Notes under the pieces: model-generated
The model's input: only the letters and a program-made list of their open reading frames with translations
The model's database searches: none
What the model was told of the DNA's origin: nothing
Assembly: GCA_016806145.1 (NCBI GenBank)
Contig: CP063166.1
Span: forward strand, 1,984,001 to 2,048,000
Direction: 5' to 3'
Source: Variovorax paradoxus
Lineage (GTDB): Bacteria; Pseudomonadota; Gammaproteobacteria; Burkholderiales; Burkholderiaceae_C
Length of the DNA stretch: 64,000 bases
Program-made: the position numbers and the translations under genes
Shown here: positions 17,547 to 26,885 of the stretch, one piece after another
Position numbering within the stretch: position 1 is the first letter of the stretch
How the letters are laid out: each line of letters starts with the position of its first letter

Positions 17547-19300
17547 GGAACCGGGCCGCGGCGCTGGTCGCCGAGCAGGTCGGGTTGCTCGCGACCCAGT
17601 CGCGCAACGCCGTCCTCGGCTTGCTGGTCGGCTGCTCCTTCGTTTCCGCGATCCTCGCGCGGCATGTGTCGTGGGTGCTGATCGGCGCCTGGCTCGCGCT
17701 GTTCATCGGCGCCAATGCCTACCGCATGCGGCTGGGCGCGCGCCTGCTCAGCGACCGCGAGCCGCGCGACGCCGCGGCGCTGAGCAAGTTCTTCTACATC
17801 GCGCTGGTCAACGGCATCTGGATCGGCCTGCTGCCCGTGATGTTCTTCGGCGTGCTGCCCGACGAGTCGCGGCTCGCGCTCACCATCATCGTGCTGCTCG
17901 CGGCGGCCGGCGGCGCCGCCACCTATGCCTCGTTCGCGCGCGGCTACCTGTGCTTCCTGCTGGTCGGGGTGCCGCTGGTGGCGCTGGGCTGGGGGCTGCA
18001 TGGCGGCCCGCGCGCCTGGGCGGTGGTGCTGTCTCTGCTGATGTACGCGGTGGTGATGGCGCGCTTCTCGACCTATCTGGCGAGCGTGTTCGAGCGCTCG
18101 GTGCTGATCCGCTTCGAGGCCGACGCGCAGCGCGAGCAGGCCGAGCGGATGCGCGTGATCGCCGAGGAGGAGCGCGGCAAGGCCGAGGAGGCGCGCCACG
18201 CGGCGGAAGAAGCGAGCGTTTCGAAGTCGCGCTTCCTGGCCAATGCCAGCCACGACCTGCGCCAGCCGGCGCAGGCGCTCGCGCTCTACACGGCGGTGCT
18301 CACGCACAACGCCGAGACCGACGAGCAGCGCCAGATCGCGCGCAGCATCGCCGAGGCCAGCCGCGTGCTCGGCGACCTGCTCGACAACCTGCTCGACATG
18401 TCGCGCCTCGATGCCGGCGCGGTCCAGCCGCGCGCCCAGGCGGTCGACATCGGCCAGATGCTGGCGCGCCAGGGCACCGAGGCGCGCGCCATGCTGGCCG
18501 GGCGCAACGTGCGGGTGGAAGTGGAGGGCGGCGCCTTCGTGGCCCAGACCGACCCGGTGCTGCTCGAGCGCGCGCTGCGCAACATCGTCGGCAACGCGGT
18601 GAAGTTCACCACCTCGGGACTGATCGCGATCCGCGCCCACATCGTCGGCCCGGTGATCCGCTTCGAGGTGGAAGACACCGGCCAGGGCATCGCGACCGAG
18701 CACCAGACGCTGATCTTCGAGGAGTTCTTCCAGGTCGACAACAAGGAGCGCGACCGGGCCCGCGGCCTCGGCCTCGGGCTGTCGATCGTGCGCCGGCTGA
18801 TCCACATGCTCGGCGGCGGGGTGAAGGTGGAGTCCGAGGCCGGCAAGGGCTCGAAGTTCACGCTGACCATTCCCGCGCTGTTCACGCGCGCGCCCGACGA
18901 ATCCGACCTGCGGCCGCGTCCCTCGGTGCCGATGCCCGACCTGCGCGGCCGGCGCGTGCTGGTGATCGACGACGAGCAGATGGTGAGCAACAGCCTGAGC
19001 GCGCTGCTCCAGACCTGGGGTGCCGACGTCGACACCGCCGACGGCCTGCATGCCGCGCTCGCGCTCGGGCCGCCCGGCAACTGGCAGCTGTGCCTGTGCG
19101 ACCTGCGCCTGCGCGGCGGCGAGGACGGCATCTCCACGGCGGCGCGGCTCAACCGCGACGCGCCCGACCTGCCGATCGTCTTCATCACGGGCGACACCGC
19201 CCCCGCGCGCATCGAGCAGGCGACCCGCACCGGCCGGCCGCTGATGCACAAGCCGGTGGACGAACTCCAGCTCGCAAGGCAGGTGCGCGCCTTGCTCTGA
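17543..19300 (+). CDS. Membrane hybrid histidine kinase with C-terminal receiver
   Basis: A 585-residue sensor. The first ~190 residues hold several hydrophobic helices, with no obvious periplasmic domain, then a short coiled coil rich in Glu/Arg. The H-box is NASHDLRQP with phospho-acceptor H237. The ATPase has N-box NIVGNAVKFT, G1 VEDTGQGI and G2 GLGLGLSIV. The C-terminal receiver carries D520 in LCDLRLRGG. It overlaps the response regulator by ATGA, and the giant oxidoreductase-hydrolase-phosphatase gene follows 66 bp later. The signal is unknown; a membrane-embedded sensor suggests a lipid, redox or membrane cue. Confidence 0.9.
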   Translation: MRNRAAALVAEQVGLLATQSRNAVLGLLVGCSFVSAILARHVSWVLIGAWLALFIGANAYRMRLGARLLSDREPRDAAALSKFFYIALVNGIWIGLLPVMFFGVLPDESRLALTIIVLLAAAGGAATYASFARGYLCFLLVGVPLVALGWGLHGGPRAWAVVLSLLMYAVVMARFSTYLASVFERSVLIRFEADAQREQAERMRVIAEEERGKAEEARHAAEEASVSKSRFLANASHDLRQPAQALALYTAVLTHNAETDEQRQIARSIAEASRVLGDLLDNLLDMSRLDAGAVQPRAQAVDIGQMLARQGTEARAMLAGRNVRVEVEGGAFVAQTDPVLLERALRNIVGNAVKFTTSGLIAIRAHIVGPVIRFEVEDTGQGIATEHQTLIFEEFFQVDNKERDRARGLGLGLSIVRRLIHMLGGGVKVESEAGKGSKFTLTIPALFTRAPDESDLRPRPSVPMPDLRGRRVLVIDDEQMVSNSLSALLQTWGADVDTADGLHAALALGPPGNWQLCLCDLRLRGGEDGISTAARLNRDAPDLPIVFITGDTAPARIEQATRTGRPLMHKPVDELQLARQVRALL

Positions 19301-19366
19301 GTCCGGATCCGCCCCAGGTCCACCGTCGGCGGGCCACGATTTCCTCTCTCCCGTTCCCGCCGTCCC

Positions 19367-22300
19367 ATGTCCTCGCCCACCGCGCAGCCGCTGTCCATTC
19401 CCTTCGACGAATGGAAGCCTCCCGAGCCGCTGCAGCTCGATGCCGTCGTGATCGGTTCGGGCTATGGCGGCAGCGTGGCCGCGCTGCGGCTCGCGCAGGC
19501 AGGGCGGCGCGTGGTGCTGCTCGAGCGCGGCTCGGAGTTCCTGCCGGGCGAGTTCGCCAACGACGTGGGCCAGCTGCCCAAGTACCTGCGCTTCCAAGGG
19601 CCGCAGGGGCCGATGGGCAGCCCCTGCGGGTTGTTCGAATGGCGCCTCGGGCCGGGCATGGCTTCGATGGTGGCCAACGGCTTCGGCGGCGGCAGCCTGA
19701 TCAATGCCGGCGTGCTGGTGCAGCCCGACGACGACGTCTTCGCCCAGCCCGCGTGGCCGGCCCAGATCCGCCATGCGCTCGACGACGACAGGCCCGGCCT
19801 GCGCCTGCCGTCGGCCTTCGCGCGCGCCCGCGAGGAGCTGCAGGGCACGCGCTTCTCGATCCGCGCCGCGGACGGCACCGAGGCCGGCCCGCTGCCCAAG
19901 TCGCGCGCGCTCGCGAAGCTCGGCGAGGCGCTGCAGCGCGACGAGACATTGCGCAAGCACGCGCCGCGGGTGCAGGCGGCGGTGCTCACCATCGACCCGG
20001 CGCGCTGCAGCCACTGCGGCGACTGCTTCACCGGCTGCAACACGCCCGGCGCCAAGCACACCCTGCCCACCACCTACCTGAAGCAGGCGGGCGAGCGGGG
20101 CGTGCAGTTCGTGAGCCGCTGCACGGTCTACGCCCTCGAGCCGCAGCGCGAGACCGGCCGCTGGCGCTTCACCGCGGTGGAGACCGAACGCAGCCGCGAC
20201 TTGCGCAACATGGGCGACCTGGTGACGCAGCACGGCCGCAGCTTCGAGGCGGCGCTGGTGGTGGTCGCGGCCGGCACCTTCGGCAGCACCGAGCTGCTGA
20301 TGCGTTCGCAGAAGGTGCACGAGCATTTCACGCTGTCGCCCACGCTGGGCACGCGCGTGAGCGCGAACGGCGACAGCGTGAGCGTGATCGCCGACCTCGA
20401 GACGCCGGTGGACAACGTGGGCCGCGGCGCGCTTCCCGAGGCCAAGGCCGGCCAGCCCGTGGGACCGACGATCACGACCCTGCTCGACCTGCGCGGCAGC
20501 GGCGACGACCGGCCGCCGCTGCAGGACCGCGTGATGCTGCAGGACGGCGCCGTGCCCGGCCCGCTGTCGCGTCTGTACGAGGAGATGCTGGCCATCGCCT
20601 GGACCCTGCGCCACATCGGCGCGCGGGCGCCGTCGCCGCGCGCGCACGGCCGCGGCATCGACCCGCTGGCCGCTTCGCCCGAACTCGCCGCCCACAGCCA
20701 GCTGCTGCTGGCGATGGGCCACGACAACTCGCAGGGGCGGGCGGTCTGGGTGCCCGAGATGGACGGCATCGCCCCCTACTGGCCGCGGCCGCAGGAGGCG
20801 CCCACCTACGCCGCGCAGCAGCGCATCTTCGACGCGGGCACGAAGCGCGACGGCGTGCACATGCACCTGCCGACCTGGCAGGCGCTGCCGCCGGGCGCAG
20901 CCACCTTGCTGTCGGGACCGAAGCCCGACGCGCTCGCGATGACGGTGCATCCGCTCGGCGGCTGCCCGATGGGCGACAACCACGACGCGGGCGTGGTCGA
21001 CCACCTGGGTCGGGTCTGGCGCGGCGACAACGAGCTCTGGCACGGCCTCTACGTGCTCGACGGCTCGATCGTCCCGACCTCGCTGGGCTGCAATCCGCTG
21101 TGGACCATCACCGCGCTGGCGGAACGCGCGATGGCGCACCTGGCGCCCGGGCTGCGCGTGGCCGGCCCGACCGCCACGCCGACGCCCGTGCCGCAGCGCG
21201 GCCTGCCGCGCTCCACCGCGGGCTGGTCGCGGCCCGGACCGATGCGGGTGGAAGCACGCGCGCGCGAGCGGCTGGAGTGCCGCGCGCTGCCGCTGCGGGG
21301 GCCGCTGCGCCGCATGCTGGGCACGCCGACCGCCGACTGCGACATGGTGGTCAGCATGCACACCTTCGACTGGCAGCAGCTGTGGAACGACGCGCGGCAT
21401 CGCTTCACGGGCGTGCGCGGGCTGCTGCGCTTCGAACCCCTGGCCGAAGGCGCGGCGCCCGATGCCAGGCCCGCCGGCGAGCGCTTCGTCAACTACAGGA
21501 TCCGCGGCGGCGAGGTCTCCATCCTCGCGGTGGAGCCCGGCGGGCCGCTCGCGACCCTGCGGCGCATCGCCAGCATGCCGCGCACCGTGCTGACATGGTT
21601 CACCCTGCGCGGCTACCTCGACTGGCAGCGCGGCGACACCGAGATCACCTTCGAGCGCAGCCGCAACATGTTCTGGGCCTGGTGGGCCGCCACCGAGATC
21701 CGGCACGTGGAGTACGACCTCAGGCTGACGCTGCGCCCGGGCGGCATGCCGACGCCCGATCCGGTGCGGCGGCTGCGGCTGCGCGGCACCAAGGAGGTCG
21801 TCTATGCCGCGAGCTGGGCGCAGCTCGCGGGGCACGGGCTGCGGCGGCTGCGGCAGTGGAACTGGCCCGCCGATCGTCCGGGCAAGGTCGTGCCGGCCGA
21901 CCTGCGGCCCGACCTGTTCACCCAGCTCACCTGCCCGGTCATCACGCTCGATGCCGACGACCGGCCCGCGCCGTGGTGGTCGCCGTGGCGCAACCGTGCC
22001 GCGAAAGCGCGCTTCGCGTTCGACGTGGCGCGCGCGGTGCGCGACACCCCGATCGAACTGCTCGGCGGCGCCGACGCCAGCTCGGCGATGGGCACGCTGG
22101 TGGCCTATCCGGCGCTGCTGGCGCGCTTCGCGCTGCAGACACGCATGCTCGATTTCCGCCTGCCCGACTACGGCGGCAGCCCGCTGGTCGACATGGCCAG
22201 CCCCGAGGACCTCAAGCTGCGCGGCGAGGCCTGCGGCGGCACGCAGGGCGACGTCCATCCGCAGGCGCATTCGCTGTGGGTGCGGCGCGGCCGCTCGTCG

Positions 22301-25300
22301 AGCGACGACGGCACCGAGGCGGTGGAGAACGTGCAGCTGCGGCTGTGGCGCTACCGGCGGCCCGCTGCCGACGGGCTGCCCGAGGTCCTCGGCGGCCAGT
22401 GGTGCGGCGTGCCCGTGCGGCGCGTGCGCTCGGTGCTGCTGACCCATGCCTTCGGCATGTCGGGCCACACCTTCAGCTTCAAGGGCACGAGGCAGAACTT
22501 CGCCGAGCATCTGTACGGCCTGGGCTGGGAGGTCTGGGTGCTCGACACCCGCCTGAGCCCGCGCTCGCGGGCCTCGCAGGAGCCGGGCACCGCCGACCAG
22601 GTCGCGATGGTCGACATTCCGGAGGCGGTCGATTTCGTGCTCGACCTGCTGCGCGCCGAGCGCGACCGGGTCGTCGGACCCGAGGCCGGACTGCCGCTGC
22701 AGCTCTATGCCTTCGGCCAGTGCCTCGGCGCGGCGGCCTTCCAGATGGCGCTGCTGGCGGGGCGGCTGTCCTATCCGATCGAGAGCGCCGGCTACGTGTC
22801 GGCCACCGGTGTGCGGCCGCTGCTGCCGAAGCTCGCGGGCCTGGTGAGCGCGCAGACGCACCTGTTCACGGTCGGTTCGCGCTCTTCTCAGGGCAAGACC
22901 TGGCTGCCGGCCTTCATCCGCAACCTGGCCGGCCGCACCACGGTGCCGCTGGCGGTGCGCGGGCCGGTGGAGTCGCTGGTCGAGTCGCTGGTCGATCGCC
23001 TGTTCGCCGCGCTGCCGGTGCCGCCCGGCGAGCACTGCCCGGGCGAGGGCACGCTGGGCCGGCCGCACGACGACGACTGCGCGACCTGCCGGCGCGTGCG
23101 CTTCCTCGACGCCGAGCTGTTCAAGCACCGCAACCTCAACGCCCGAACCCACCGCGAACTGCCCAAGCTGTTCGGCAACGCCTCGGTGCGCGTGTTCGCG
23201 CACGCGGCGCGCTTCGTCGAGTACGAGCGACTGGTCAGCGAGGACGGCTTCAACGTCTACGCCAACGACAGCGCGATCGCGCGCCACATGGCGCTGCCGA
23301 TCCGTTTCGTGCACGGCTGCGAGAACGAGCTGTTCGACAAGGAAGGGGCGCTGCGTTCGTCGCTGCAGTTCGCGCAGATCCATCCCGAGTGGGTGCCGCT
23401 GTTCGGCAAGGCGGCCGAGGGGCAGCCGCCGCACATGTGCGACCTGATCGCGGGCTATGGCCACCTCGATCCGCTGATCGGCCAGGCGGCGATGGATCGC
23501 GTCGACGGCGAGGCCAGCCCCTACGAGCGGCTGGCCGCCTTGCTGAACCAGGCCTGGGGGGCCGAGGAACATGGTCCGGCCCTCTCTCCATCGGAAGCTG
23601 GCGAGGCGCTCCCGCCGGCGAGCCCGCATCCGAACCACGAGGTGCGCTTTCCGCGCGCCGGCCCATGGGTCGGGCCGATGGAGCCGATGGAGGTCGACCC
23701 GCAACTGGCCCTGTACTGCGCCATGCCGCCGGGCCCGGCGCGCAGCGTGCGCGTGGCCTTCGTGGTCGACGACACCGCCGCCGACGCGCTGCTGAGCCGC
23801 GGACTGGCGGCCAGCGCCATCGTGCACCTGGGGCCGCGCGTCTACCGCGTGCCGCTGGAGATCGTCGACTTTCCCGCGCCGATGGTGGCGCGCGACGGCT
23901 TCCTGCTGCCGCCGCCGCGGCGGCCGTGGGTGCTCGGCAGCGCCCAGGGCCGCACCGACGGCAGCAGCGCGATCCGCGTGGCCTGCGGCAGCATTCCGCT
24001 GCCCGAGGGCGGGGCGTGGGAGCGCGCGCGCATCGAGTGCGTGTCGCATGCGCCCGCGCTCGACGCGCGGACCGCCAGCCGGCCGCTGCAGCGGCTGCCG
24101 GATGAGGTGGTGGAAGGGCCGCCGGTGGCGTTCTCGGCGGCCGTTGAGGCGGCGGAGCTGCTGGCGCTGCAGGGCTCGATCCGCTTCGCGGCCGAAGCGG
24201 CGCTGCGCGAGCGCGAGGTGGGGCGCGGGCCCTTTCCCGCCTCGCTGTCGCACCAGCGCCGCAATGCGCCGCTGGCCGAGCACCGCTGGATCCGGCTGCG
24301 GTCACGCATGCTGGCCGCGCGCGACGGCGCGCTGTGCGTCGCCCTCGGCAGCTGCAGCTATCCGGGCTTCTCCTTCGACAGCGAGCCGGCCTCGGCCTCG
24401 TTCGAGCGGCTGCTGAAGACGGTGCGCAGGCTCGGGGCGGACGGGCCCGAGATGCTGTTCATGCTCGGCGACCAGATCTATGCCGACGCGACCGGCGGCA
24501 TCATCGATTCGACCAACCCCGTCGAGCGCTACACCGACCGCCACCAGCGGGCCTTCGCGCGGCCCGCGCTGCAGAAGCTGCTGGCGCGGGTGCCGTCGGT
24601 GTGCACGGTCGACGACCACGAGTTCACCGACAACTATCCGCTGGCCCGCCCGCTGTTCAAGCCGCATCTGGCGCGCCGAGGCTACAGCCGCCTGCGCGAG
24701 GCGCATGCGCTGCAGGCCGCGCAGAACGCGCTGACCGCCTACCAGCTCATGCATGGCAGCGAGAGCATGCGCCGCTTCGGCTTCGCGCGCTACGAGCGCG
24801 GCGGCGTGCGCTTCTTCGTGGCCGACACGCGGCGCTGGCGCAAGGCGGCGGCGCACAGCGAGCCGGGCAGGCCGGTCGCGGCGCGCACGCTGTCGGACGA
24901 GGCGCGCGCGGCCTTCCATGCCTGGGTGGAGGAGGGCCGCGATGGCGACGACTTCCATTGCCTGCTCACGGGCAGCGTGCTGCTGCCGGGCTTGGTGCCG
25001 GGCTGCGATCCCGCGAACCCCGGTCCGCCGGATTCGATGCAGGCCGCGCCCACCGAACGCGCCGAATTGCTGGGCCAACTGGCCGATGCGGTGCCGGGGC
25101 GCTTCGCCTGCATCTCGGGCGACTACCACCTGAGCTTCTCGGGCGCGGTCACGGTGGATGGCGTTCGCGTCGGCGCGGTGATGCTCGCGCCGGCCTTCTA
25201 CGCGCCCCTGCCGTATGCCAACTGCTCGCCCGGCGATCTGTGGCTCGACGAGGCCTTGACGCTGCCCGGCGGCCGCACGCTGCGCCTCGAGGCGATCGAC

Positions 25301-25453
25301 GGCGAACTGCCGCAGCGCGGATCGGGCTACGGGCTGCTGCGCTTCGAGCGGCGCGCCGAGGGCTGGTCGACCGCGCTGTCGACCGACCTGCTGGTGCTCG
25401 AGGAGGGCGCGACCAGGAAGCGCTTCGACTGGCCCAGCGTCGACCTGCGGTAG
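19367..25453 (+). CDS. Giant fusion: GMC oxidoreductase, alpha/beta hydrolase, PhoD-like phosphatase
   Basis: One uninterrupted 2028-residue protein. Residues ~20-600 are a GMC flavoprotein of the cholesterol-oxidase type: FAD loop GSGYGG at 30-35, a four-Cys motif C214/C217/C220/C224 and active-site H528 (HPLGGCP) and N576. Residues ~620-1000 are a less clear region. Residues ~1015-1380 form an alpha/beta hydrolase whose elbow is GQCLG, with nucleophile C1119 and candidate His H1366. Residues ~1655-2028 match PhoD-type metallophosphatases: GSCSYPG, MLGDQIYAD, VDDHEFTDNY and SGDYH near 1916-1921. No signal peptide is evident. GMC-hydrolase fusions are known in sterol- and lipid-related proteins; a third PhoD module is unusual. 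Oxidation, ester or thioester cleavage and phosphate release on one lipid-like substrate is inference. Confidence 0.85.
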   Translation: MSSPTAQPLSIPFDEWKPPEPLQLDAVVIGSGYGGSVAALRLAQAGRRVVLLERGSEFLPGEFANDVGQLPKYLRFQGPQGPMGSPCGLFEWRLGPGMASMVANGFGGGSLINAGVLVQPDDDVFAQPAWPAQIRHALDDDRPGLRLPSAFARAREELQGTRFSIRAADGTEAGPLPKSRALAKLGEALQRDETLRKHAPRVQAAVLTIDPARCSHCGDCFTGCNTPGAKHTLPTTYLKQAGERGVQFVSRCTVYALEPQRETGRWRFTAVETERSRDLRNMGDLVTQHGRSFEAALVVVAAGTFGSTELLMRSQKVHEHFTLSPTLGTRVSANGDSVSVIADLETPVDNVGRGALPEAKAGQPVGPTITTLLDLRGSGDDRPPLQDRVMLQDGAVPGPLSRLYEEMLAIAWTLRHIGARAPSPRAHGRGIDPLAASPELAAHSQLLLAMGHDNSQGRAVWVPEMDGIAPYWPRPQEAPTYAAQQRIFDAGTKRDGVHMHLPTWQALPPGAATLLSGPKPDALAMTVHPLGGCPMGDNHDAGVVDHLGRVWRGDNELWHGLYVLDGSIVPTSLGCNPLWTITALAERAMAHLAPGLRVAGPTATPTPVPQRGLPRSTAGWSRPGPMRVEARARERLECRALPLRGPLRRMLGTPTADCDMVVSMHTFDWQQLWNDARHRFTGVRGLLRFEPLAEGAAPDARPAGERFVNYRIRGGEVSILAVEPGGPLATLRRIASMPRTVLTWFTLRGYLDWQRGDTEITFERSRNMFWAWWAATEIRHVEYDLRLTLRPGGMPTPDPVRRLRLRGTKEVVYAASWAQLAGHGLRRLRQWNWPADRPGKVVPADLRPDLFTQLTCPVITLDADDRPAPWWSPWRNRAAKARFAFDVARAVRDTPIELLGGADASSAMGTLVAYPALLARFALQTRMLDFRLPDYGGSPLVDMASPEDLKLRGEACGGTQGDVHPQAHSLWVRRGRSSSDDGTEAVENVQLRLWRYRRPAADGLPEVLGGQWCGVPVRRVRSVLLTHAFGMSGHTFSFKGTRQNFAEHLYGLGWEVWVLDTRLSPRSRASQEPGTADQVAMVDIPEAVDFVLDLLRAERDRVVGPEAGLPLQLYAFGQCLGAAAFQMALLAGRLSYPIESAGYVSATGVRPLLPKLAGLVSAQTHLFTVGSRSSQGKTWLPAFIRNLAGRTTVPLAVRGPVESLVESLVDRLFAALPVPPGEHCPGEGTLGRPHDDDCATCRRVRFLDAELFKHRNLNARTHRELPKLFGNASVRVFAHAARFVEYERLVSEDGFNVYANDSAIARHMALPIRFVHGCENELFDKEGALRSSLQFAQIHPEWVPLFGKAAEGQPPHMCDLIAGYGHLDPLIGQAAMDRVDGEASPYERLAALLNQAWGAEEHGPALSPSEAGEALPPASPHPNHEVRFPRAGPWVGPMEPMEVDPQLALYCAMPPGPARSVRVAFVVDDTAADALLSRGLAASAIVHLGPRVYRVPLEIVDFPAPMVARDGFLLPPPRRPWVLGSAQGRTDGSSAIRVACGSIPLPEGGAWERARIECVSHAPALDARTASRPLQRLPDEVVEGPPVAFSAAVEAAELLALQGSIRFAAEAALREREVGRGPFPASLSHQRRNAPLAEHRWIRLRSRMLAARDGALCVALGSCSYPGFSFDSEPASASFERLLKTVRRLGADGPEMLFMLGDQIYADATGGIIDSTNPVERYTDRHQRAFARPALQKLLARVPSVCTVDDHEFTDNYPLARPLFKPHLARRGYSRLREAHALQAAQNALTAYQLMHGSESMRRFGFARYERGGVRFFVADTRRWRKAAAHSEPGRPVAARTLSDEARAAFHAWVEEGRDGDDFHCLLTGSVLLPGLVPGCDPANPGPPDSMQAAPTERAELLGQLADAVPGRFACISGDYHLSFSGAVTVDGVRVGAVMLAPAFYAPLPYANCSPGDLWLDEALTLPGGRTLRLEAIDGELPQRGSGYGLLRFERRAEGWSTALSTDLLVLEEGATRKRFDWPSVDLR

Positions 25454-25581
25454 CGCCGCGCGGCGTTCTCCTCCAATTGGGGCATGCGCGCGGCACGACG
25501 ATGAACTCCAATCCCCGCATGCCGTGACAGGGCCGCGTGGGCCCCGCGTGCGGCGCATTGCAGTCTTCAACGAAAGCGCTC

Positions 25582-26319
25582 ATGCCGGGACGGTTGGTTT
25601 CGATCGATGTGCCCTCGATCTACAAGGTGGCGGGTCAGTGGCTCGCGCTGCCGCGGCCCATGGCCTGGTGCACGCCCGACACGCGGCGCGCGCTCGCCGG
25701 CATCCGCCAGGAGGTCGAGCGCCGCGGCGGGCGCCTGCTGTTGTCGGACCTGTTCCATGGCCGGAGTTCCGGCACCACCCGGTCGTCGTCCTTCGGCGCC
25801 TGCACGGGCGACGGCATGCACGAGGCCGGTCGCGCCTTCGACGTCGACCTCGGCGCGCTGCGCATGCCGCTGGCCGAGTTCTGGACGCTGGCGCGCGGCT
25901 TCGGCGTGGTGCCGATCCACCGCACGCCCGATCCGGCGCTCAGCGAGGCCTGGCACTTCGAATGCCGCGGCAGCCACCAGCGCGTGTACGAGCAGCATGC
26001 GTCGAGGCCCGCGGGCCTGTTCAGGACGCCGTACCTCGCGATGGCCGCCAGCGCCATCCTCGCGGCCGGCCTGCCGCACGACCTGTTCGTCCGCAACGCC
26101 GACGAGGCGCGCCTGCAGAGCGGCCTGATCCGCCTGGGGTACGACATCGGCGGCATCGATGGCCTGATCGGCTTCCGCTCGATGCGCGCGCTGCGCGCCC
26201 TGGCCCTCGACGGCCTGTCGCTCGAAGCGCAACTCAGTGGCGTCGAATGGTGGCTGCGGGGGATGTACCCGTCGGAGTACGGGGACGAGGTGGCGGTGGA
26301 GACGGCGCTTGCGGCCTAG
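25582..26319 (+). CDS. M15-type peptidase with peptidoglycan-binding domain
   Basis: A 245-residue protein. The N-terminal half has the zinc-peptidase pattern of D-Ala-D-Ala carboxypeptidases/L,D-endopeptidases: HEAGRAFD (H80, D87) and WHFE (H125, E127). Residues ~174-205 (LQSGLIRLGYDIGGIDGLIG) are a peptidoglycan-binding repeat. It should cut peptide bonds in cell-wall peptides. No Sec signal is seen from ATG 25582, nor from an alternative GTG at 25537, so export is unexplained. A phage-like endolysin role is possible. It precedes the HTH-like gene convergently with a 13-bp gap. Confidence 0.75.
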   Translation: MPGRLVSIDVPSIYKVAGQWLALPRPMAWCTPDTRRALAGIRQEVERRGGRLLLSDLFHGRSSGTTRSSSFGACTGDGMHEAGRAFDVDLGALRMPLAEFWTLARGFGVVPIHRTPDPALSEAWHFECRGSHQRVYEQHASRPAGLFRTPYLAMAASAILAAGLPHDLFVRNADEARLQSGLIRLGYDIGGIDGLIGFRSMRALRALALDGLSLEAQLSGVEWWLRGMYPSEYGDEVAVETALAA

Positions 26320-26332
26320 GCTCGGGGCGCTG

Positions 26333-26728
26333 CTACTTGTCGCTCGCGACGGGCGCCGCGGCTTCCGCGATCTTCTTCTTGAGCCAGCCACCCAGTTCGC
26401 GCTTGCCCTTGGCATTGGCGGCGCGCCAGGCCTCGCGCGCCAGCGCGACGAAGCGTTCCTCGGCCTCGTCGGGCACCTCCGAGGGGCGGTCTTCCTCATC
26501 GAGCCAGCCGGCCTCGACCTCGCAGTGCCGCTCGATCTGCCGCGCGAGGTTGTCGCCGATCGGCCGCGCGCTCTTGATCTGGCTCCACATGCTCGGCGAC
26601 ACCTCGATCTTCCGGGCGAAGGCCTGGTCGAGTCCCTTGGCGGGCAGGCCGGCGGCCACGGACGCTTCGAGGAAGCGGCGGTGCAGCGCGAGCACATTGC
26701 GGCGGCGTGCGACGGTGAGATTGGGCAC
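26333..26728 (-). CDS. Small helix-turn-helix-like protein
   Basis: This 131-residue basic protein has a Cro/CI-like stretch around residues 30-75: FARKIEVSPSMWSQIKSARP, then IGDNLARQIERHCEVEAGWL. That is the usual arrangement of a lambda-repressor-type HTH. The C-terminal half is Ala/Lys-rich, with no recognised domain. The start is GTG at 26728 with no good Shine-Dalgarno sequence. It is transcribed away from a promoter region containing a perfect dyad (26783-26797) shared with a small ORF on the other strand. A locally acting repressor is plausible. It resembles stand-alone regulators often linked to phage remnants. Confidence 0.65.
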   Translation of the reverse strand: MPNLTVARRRNVLALHRRFLEASVAAGLPAKGLDQAFARKIEVSPSMWSQIKSARPIGDNLARQIERHCEVEAGWLDEEDRPSEVPDEAEERFVALAREAWRAANAKGKRELGGWLKKKIAEAAAPVASDK

Positions 26729-26771
26729 TGTTCAAAAACAACAACAAGACAAAAAAAGATTGTCCCGGTTG

Positions 26772-26800
26772 TTGACGCCCTCGTAAAGACTCTTTACAGT
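26772..26800 (+). promoter_or_regulatory. Sigma-70 promoter with operator dyad in the spacer
   Basis: TTGACG (26772-26777), a 17-bp spacer and TACAGT (26795-26800) make a good + strand promoter. The perfect dyad GTAAAG-ACT-CTTTAC (26783-26797) sits across the spacer and -10. On the opposite strand TTTACG, 17 bp and GACAAT could serve the HTH-like gene. A repressor bound to the dyad would block both. Confidence 0.55.
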
Positions 26801-26885
26801 GCAAGGCAATCGCAGGCCCAGGCCGCGAGAGGCCAGATCCCTCCACCCCTTTTCAAAGCGCGACAGCTTCAACCAAGGTCCCATC

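Noticed and set aside
17671..24105. 2144-codon frame on the plus strand overlapping the kinase and the giant fusion
   Set aside because: It is an out-of-frame shadow: Arg/Ala-rich, without motifs, and crossing the end of the kinase and the start of the next gene.
17270..24283. 2337-codon open frame on the minus strand
   Set aside because: It is antisense to the response regulator, kinase and giant fusion gene. Its His/Arg/Gln-rich composition is the usual shadow of G+C-rich genes.
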